From: Lamellibrachia columna
Taxonomy: Eukaryota > Annelida > Polychaeta > Sabellida > Siboglinidae
Assembly (NCBI GenBank): GCA_963662155.1
Contig: OY759266.1
Coordinates: 57,589,010-57,653,009, forward strand
Direction of reading: 5' to 3'
Length of the DNA stretch: 64,000 bases
Shown: positions 36,011-64,000 of the stretch, in pieces
Numbering within the stretch: position 1 is the stretch's first letter
Layout of the letters: the number at the start of each line of letters is the position of its first letter
Notes under the pieces: generated by a model
Databases searched by the model: none
Seen by the model: the letters and a program-made list of their open reading frames with translations, nothing else
What the model was told of the DNA's origin: nothing
Program-made: the position numbers and the translations under genes

Positions 36011-36012
36011 AA
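35938..36012 (+). CDS. RPS24: RPS24 terminal exon: stop codon and 3' UTR
   Basis: A strong polypyrimidine tract and acceptor (ttctgtttcag|) are followed at once by TAA (35,938-35,940). The 3' UTR is short, with aataaa at 35,992-35,997. The end position is estimated. Confidence 0.85.
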
Positions 36013-36325
36013 CTATTTTGTTTCTGATCATTCATAAATAGTTCCCGTAGCATGGCAGTGTTCTCAACTAGTGACGTATTTGCATATTTAACATTGTCTT
36101 AAAAGTGGTACCTCACATGTATACTTGTAATGGAAATTTACACACAATACAATAATACAGCCCTTGTTGAGTTGAACTCTCGGTTTCTAAATCTGCATGT
36201 CTGAAAAATGTGGTAAAAAATAGTGATTAGAGCTTGCCGTGTTCATTATAATTATATGTAATGAAAAGTATTTGAAGTGTGCAAGTAAAGAACATAGTAC
36301 TCTGGTAAAATCATTAATGTTTCTG
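36013..36325. other. no recognised feature
   Basis: AT-rich sequence between the RPS24 poly(A) site and the next MITE. Confidence 0.5.
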
Positions 36326-36327
36326 TA

Positions 36328-37108
36328 GGCGAAGGCAGTGTTAGTTGAGCCATTCTTAGGGTACAATCGTACGTTGGAATTGTTTTTACTTGCATAAGCT
36401 AAACTATGATTATTAGTATATCATTTTATACCAAAATAATAAATCTAGTATGCGTAGATGATTATAATGTAGCTGATTCCAATAAGGTTGGTAAACTAGC
36501 ACTTGGTGTGGGGTAAGTTGAGCCATGTAAGTTGGGTAAATGCTTTATTTGTACTTGTTCATAACTCGGCCAACACATCTTTGACAAGTCTACATGCTTA
36601 ATTACTAAGTCGACACAGTTAATATAGGCCAATCGCAACCAGTGTAACTGTTAATAATTTTTATGTTGCTTTGTGGCTATCCAATGTCCCAAGTTTGTTC
36701 GGAAAAATAAATTTTGAAGTAAAGAACACTTGTCTTCATTTTTTAACTGCTGCTCAACTAACCCTCCCTTGGGCATTGGGTAGCTCAAGTAGTCCTGTTT
36801 CGACAAACTTTTTTATTAACTTCTCTCATTAATGCGGGAAATGATGTCAACAATCTTCCTTGTGCATAGTTGTGCACAGATAATATAGTTTGGTCATGTG
36901 CGTTGATAGTTTACACACCAGTGGACATTAATCACAATCGCCAAGTTTCAAAAAACACAACTCGCATTTTCTGGCCATTGTGACAATTGGACCTATGGTA
37001 TATCAATTGTGCTCTAATAACATGTTCAATCACTGGGTAAATGTCAGTGCTGTTGTTTGCTGTAGTTTCCTGGGAAACATGGTGGCTCAACTAATGCTGT
37101 CTTCCCCT
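36328..37108. mobile_element. MITE of about 780 bp with TA flanks
   Basis: The left end GGCGAAGGCAGTGTTAGTTG (then agcca) and the inverted right end GGGGAAGACAGCATTAGTTG (then agcca) match at about 21 of 25 positions, with TA outside each end. Internal copies of gttgagccat and gctcaactaa recur. No coding. Confidence 0.7.
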
Positions 37109-37620
37109 ATTGCATGAGTCCTTTGTTGAGGACACTAAATAACTCGATACGAAGGTTTCCTGTGATATATCACATTTTATTCCACAGTATACTCTCCCTA
37201 TAAGAAAATGAATACATCAAATATGGATTAACATAATTCTTCCACATAGTGAAAAACTGCCCTGAAGAAACTGGACAAAAATATGTTTAAAAACGTGAAA
37301 CAAAGTTTTATCCACACTGTCCCACGCAATCAGCTGCCCAGTACAATCGAAGTAATTGGCACACATCATGCACATGTTGAATATGCCATAGTGAGTATAT
37401 TGCATCAAATTGAAAGAGCTGTGTGTGCCATTTCAATAAGATTAGACTGGGATAATATAATAATGCAGATAAATATCGAGAAATACATGTCCTGAAAACA
37501 AGACGTCTCGTCTCAAGCTTGGGCGTTTCCAGAATAACTGCTGCCAGATGACAAAAATAGCAGCTCCTCAAAAAATTACGTTTACTTCCTGACAAATGAA
37601 GACGCAGTGCAGCATCTGCA
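37109..37620. other. 3' side of the protease gene; no recognised feature
   Basis: Should contain the 3' UTR of the minus-strand protease gene (to the left of its stop at 37,621). I did not fix a poly(A) site. The minus-strand ORF at 37,308-37,769 is an out-of-frame shadow. Confidence 0.45.
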
Positions 37621-60644
<23,024 letters not shown>

Positions 60645-62502
60645 CTTTGTGCGTTTACATCCTCACATCTGATTCATTCTCACAACAAACCCTGCACCAG
60701 TCACGTGGACTTTGGCTGTTTGCATTATATTACAAGACCACAGATGTGGAAACGTGATCTCTGTAGGTGCAGCTTCCAGGGTTTGAGTGCAGACTGGGCC
60801 TGGCTCACAGGTTTACAGTGTCATGTGGATGCTATATACTATTCCTGTCTTGGTGATCTGTGCACACTACCATTATGTAAGTTTGTATTCAGTGCAACTA
60901 CTAGCTGTCCTCATTTGTCATTAGTGGTAGGGAAATGGTTATTGTGCTGGTAGCAGGCAGAAAAACAATTCCAAGAAATAATGTTATTTCTCTTTCAACA
61001 AACCACGTGAAGTGTATAGCGTTTTGAGTAGTCCAAATGACTAGATACCACGCTATATGAATGCATCTCTGCAATCATTTAATCACCAGGTTTGGCAAAC
61101 ACAGTTACATAAGATGGTGTTTTTTGGGAGTTTTCTAGAAGTTTAATTTGTCAACAATAACAAAGTCACAGCAGGTACGAAGTCTTCAAATGGGTCTAGA
61201 AAATTAACAGATTCTTCAGTGAGGTAATTTATTGCAATGTTTACAAAATGTAGCAATGCTTTGGCTATTCCACATGTATAAATTGTTCAACATCATTCAG
61301 TCAGGAGAGCTCATCCATTTAATTGGTTATATAATTAAAAATAAGTACATCTCTACTGTGTTGACATGTTTCAAACTTATCCATGGTGTGGGTATGGAGA
61401 CTGTCTGTGTGCATGTGGCAAGACAGCGACAGTATCCATACACATAACCAACCTACTACAAAAATTTCGTTTAACATCCTATACATAAAATAAACAAAAC
61501 TATAAGATAAAAACCATTTCAGCAACATTAAAGTTACTAATCTTTTAGTCGAATGTACCACCCACAGCGCATCTGCACAGTCCACCACAAAATCCTGCAT
61601 TAGCCTAAGTTTGGGCTGTTTGGAGTATAACCACTTGAGACTTGAGAGGAATCTAAAATTACAATTTATTTATACTGTTCACCAATGTTGTAAGAGAATA
61701 TCTATACAAATGGCCCTTATTTTAAGACATTTATAGACAGCCTGGGTTTCACCCAGCTGCCTGTTGAAAGTTGAGTCTGACAGACTTTGTACCATGAATG
61801 TTTGTTTTTGTTTCTGGAAAGGCTAGATAACAAAAAAACATCATTAGAGACCATATATCACATGGATTCTGACTCAATATAGGTATGTGGATTTATCATG
61901 TGGTGTTTCCTCCAATAGTGTTCTGTTGTGAATTAGCTGAAGTGGATTTGATTACTGTGAATATTGGTGAATTATGTTCCATTGGCTCTGGGCATGTCTG
62001 ATATGTCAGCGACTTTGTTTATTATAATGACATCGCTTTAAAATATATTGTTCTATTTATTTGCATTATATTGTAAAATAATAGTACAAAATACAAGGTT
62101 CTTTTTATATCACTCCTGTATTATACAAGGTGCTTAACAATGAAATAATAAATAAGCATACCAGCTTATCAGGGTATACGAATCTGTTTTAAACTCAATA
62201 TTATCTAAACAATATTAAGGAAAAAAGGTTAATTTAAACTGTTATTAAAACTTTGAATAAAATAAGCTAGAAGACATGCATTGACGTGTAATAAAATAAG
62301 AAATTGTAAATTATATAATCGCGACCAACGTTGATAATGCATCATTGGTAAAAACAAACTCTGGATGAGAAGTTGCTGAAAATGTATGCTATAGAAATAT
62401 CAATATCTTACATAATATAATTATGTAATCAATATGGGCATTAATTCAATTTCACCATTTCTGTTGGAAAATTGACCTCACAGTCTTTCACAAATCAACG
62501 TT
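60645..62502. other. no recognised gene; protease promoter side
   Basis: Should include the promoter of the minus-strand protease gene. I could not place a TATA box or start site with confidence. Confidence 0.4.
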
Positions 62503-62580
62503 GGACTCTCGATAAGCCAATGGCTTCCTTGTCCACTTGCCATCTGGAACTTGTTGTTTGGGATGGCAATCTTGTTAAAT
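62503..62580 (+). mobile_element. LINE 3' tail, severely 5'-truncated copy
   Basis: Matches 24,845-24,922, the 3' tail of the CR1-like LINE, at nearly every base (gataagccaatggcttcctt, cttgttgtttgggatggcaa). Confidence 0.85.
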
Positions 62581-63224
62581 TTCCCACACACTACTTACTG
62601 TGGTGCAACTTGTTGGGGCAAATGCAGATGTCACATTAAGGCTGCCAAATAATTACTTCCAAGTTTCATGTTATTTTGTTCTACACATTTTCCATTATAA
62701 CTTAAAAGTATGTGCACTATTTGCTGCTCGACTGGAAATAACTATATTTGTTCAAATAAAACACATGTAAAATTATGATAATTTATTCATTTATCTTCCA
62801 CAATCATGGTTTCTATACAAATATTACATGATGTATATTGATTAGTGTAAAACTTGTCAACAGCCACAAAAGAATATCCAATAGACCAATAATTACCAGA
62901 GTCAACGCACCACACTATGACTTACTATGTCCACTGTCACAGCACACAAGGATACTGTCACAAAAGACAGTATCTGTCACTACATCAAAGAAGACATAAG
63001 TATGTGTCATTTATATGGTGTACATTGTTAATTTTGTTGTGTCCCCTTCACCTGCAGCAATTGTCACAGAAGACAGTGTCAACCGTCACAGGTGACAATG
63101 TCAACTGTCATAGTGTCAACTGCCACAGGAGATAGCATCATTTATCATAGGATACAGTGTCATCTATCACAGTATAAAGTGTCAATTGAAGACTGTCAGA
63201 TGTCATGGGTGATCAACCTTAATT
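62581..63224. other. no gene; degenerate tgtcaca-rich stretch
   Basis: From about 62,930 to 63,200 words such as actgtcacag and gacagtgtcaac recur irregularly, like a decayed minisatellite. It includes the 3' UTR side of COX18. Confidence 0.45.
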
Positions 63225-63419
63225 CTAATCACCCAGCTGATCTGCTCGTTTTTTGCGGAGGTATTTTTCTTGTGCAATCTCCCACATGTCTCTGAATGGT
63301 GTGTCGCTCTCGCTCGGCATCTTGGGAAGGCCAACCGCCCGCCGGACGGACGGACTCTTGAGTAGGATGTTCTGAGTGAGGCCGTAGAGACTGGAGCATG
63401 TCCAGTACAAACACATGCA
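63225..63419 (-). CDS. COX18: COX18 last exon (mitochondrial inner-membrane insertase)
   Basis: Encodes CMCLYWTCSSLYGLTQNILL, KSPSVRRAVGLPKM and SDTPFRDMWEIAQEKYLRKK, then a stop at 63,225. This matches the C-terminus of COX18, the Oxa1/YidC-family protein that helps export the COX2 C-terminal tail during cytochrome c oxidase assembly: last membrane segment (LYW.CSS..GL.QN.LL.SP), then a matrix tail. Acceptor tgttgcag| at 63,420, phase 0. Earlier exons must lie beyond the right edge. A gene symbol is given because the tail motif is distinctive, though the related OXA1L cannot be fully excluded from one exon. Confidence 0.85.
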   Translation of the reverse strand, partial: CMCLYWTCSSLYGLTQNILLKSPSVRRAVGLPKMPSESDTPFRDMWEIAQEKYLRKKRADQLGD

Positions 63420-64000
63420 CTGCAACAAGATCACAGCTCGTCAAACAGACATCGCATACAGAGGATAACTATTTCTTTAACTGACCTACTGACTGCTGCC
63501 ACAAGCATTCTTAGTATTGACAAACAGGAGGAAATTGGTGAGGAGTCAGCTGGACATGTGGAACGAATGATAATACAAATGGATAACAAAGACAGCAGAT
63601 TCATTCAGAATGGAGGGTAGATGGCGAAGACCACGAATGCGATGGGAGGACTGTGTGAAGACAGATTTGGTGGGTTTGGGAGGGGAGTGGTGGATGATAG
63701 CGAGAGATGGGGGGACTGGAGATGGGAGGTGGAGACGGCTGTGAAATGGGATTATTGATGGAAGGAAAAAAAATCCAGTATCAATGCTAACCTCACCCCG
63801 AGCTTCAAAGACAAAAAGGAGAGCAACAAATAATATGTGGTGGCGCATGATGATGTCTGTAATATACAATTTATATTACATATATACAATTTATATTACA
63901 CAGAAAATTCACTGACAGGGAATATTTCTGAGCAGTGCAACTTCTCAGAGTTGCTTACAACTACAATACTTTATCATAGATATTTTGAATTATGGCTACA
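63420..64000. other. COX18 intron; one signal-peptide-like ORF
   Basis: A minus-strand frame near 63,850 reads MRHHILFVALLFVFEARGE and is followed by gt dinucleotides, which looks like a secretion signal exon. No partner exon is certain. No other COX18 exon is recognisable here. Confidence 0.35.

Overview
This window looks like nuclear DNA of an invertebrate animal. The genes have introns with GT-AG borders, the ribosomal protein gene is of animal type, and extracellular modules such as SRCR, kringle, PAN and LDLa are combined in one secreted protease. The DNA is AT-rich and unusually full of minisatellites. It also holds LINE (RTE and CR1-like), Gypsy, hAT, Tigger/pogo and small inverted-repeat transposon remnants. 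I cannot name the species; a sponge, cnidarian, lancelet or lophotrochozoan would all fit.

Layout. 1-12 kb is repeat DNA: a 68-bp satellite, a pogo-like MITE, a 1.6-kb purine-only-like array, several 26-43-bp arrays and a decayed Tigger transposon. 12.8-24.9 kb is a nested transposon cluster. A Gypsy element sits inside a 56-bp array. Next to it is a CR1-like LINE interrupted by an RTE LINE, an unclassified 1.5-kb insert and a hAT MITE. The RTE is itself interrupted by a copied Tigger end and a 19-bp array. 25-32.5 kb is mostly intergenic, with a long perfect-looking hairpin, a hAT MITE with an exact 8-bp target duplication, a larger hAT-like element and a broken RecQ-like helicase exon.

Genes. 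RPS24 (plus strand, about 32.96-36.0 kb) has its coding exons except the one carrying the ATG, plus a 14-nt 3' microexon. From 60.6 down to 37.6 kb on the minus strand lies one large gene that I could assemble from 26 exons with fully consistent phases. It predicts a secreted mosaic serine protease of about 1,218 residues: signal peptide, SRCR, C-type lectin, kringle, LDLa, PAN, LDLa, SRCR, LDLa, SRCR, trypsin. The catalytic triad is intact. The last exon of COX18 (minus strand) lies upstream of it at 63.2-63.4 kb.

The most striking pattern is that many minisatellites in the protease gene start on, and copy, exon-intron junctions. Donor sites of four exons and acceptor sites of two are tandemly multiplied, and RPS24 has a duplicated acceptor as well. 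This could create alternative splice sites or reflect a local way in which repeats arise.
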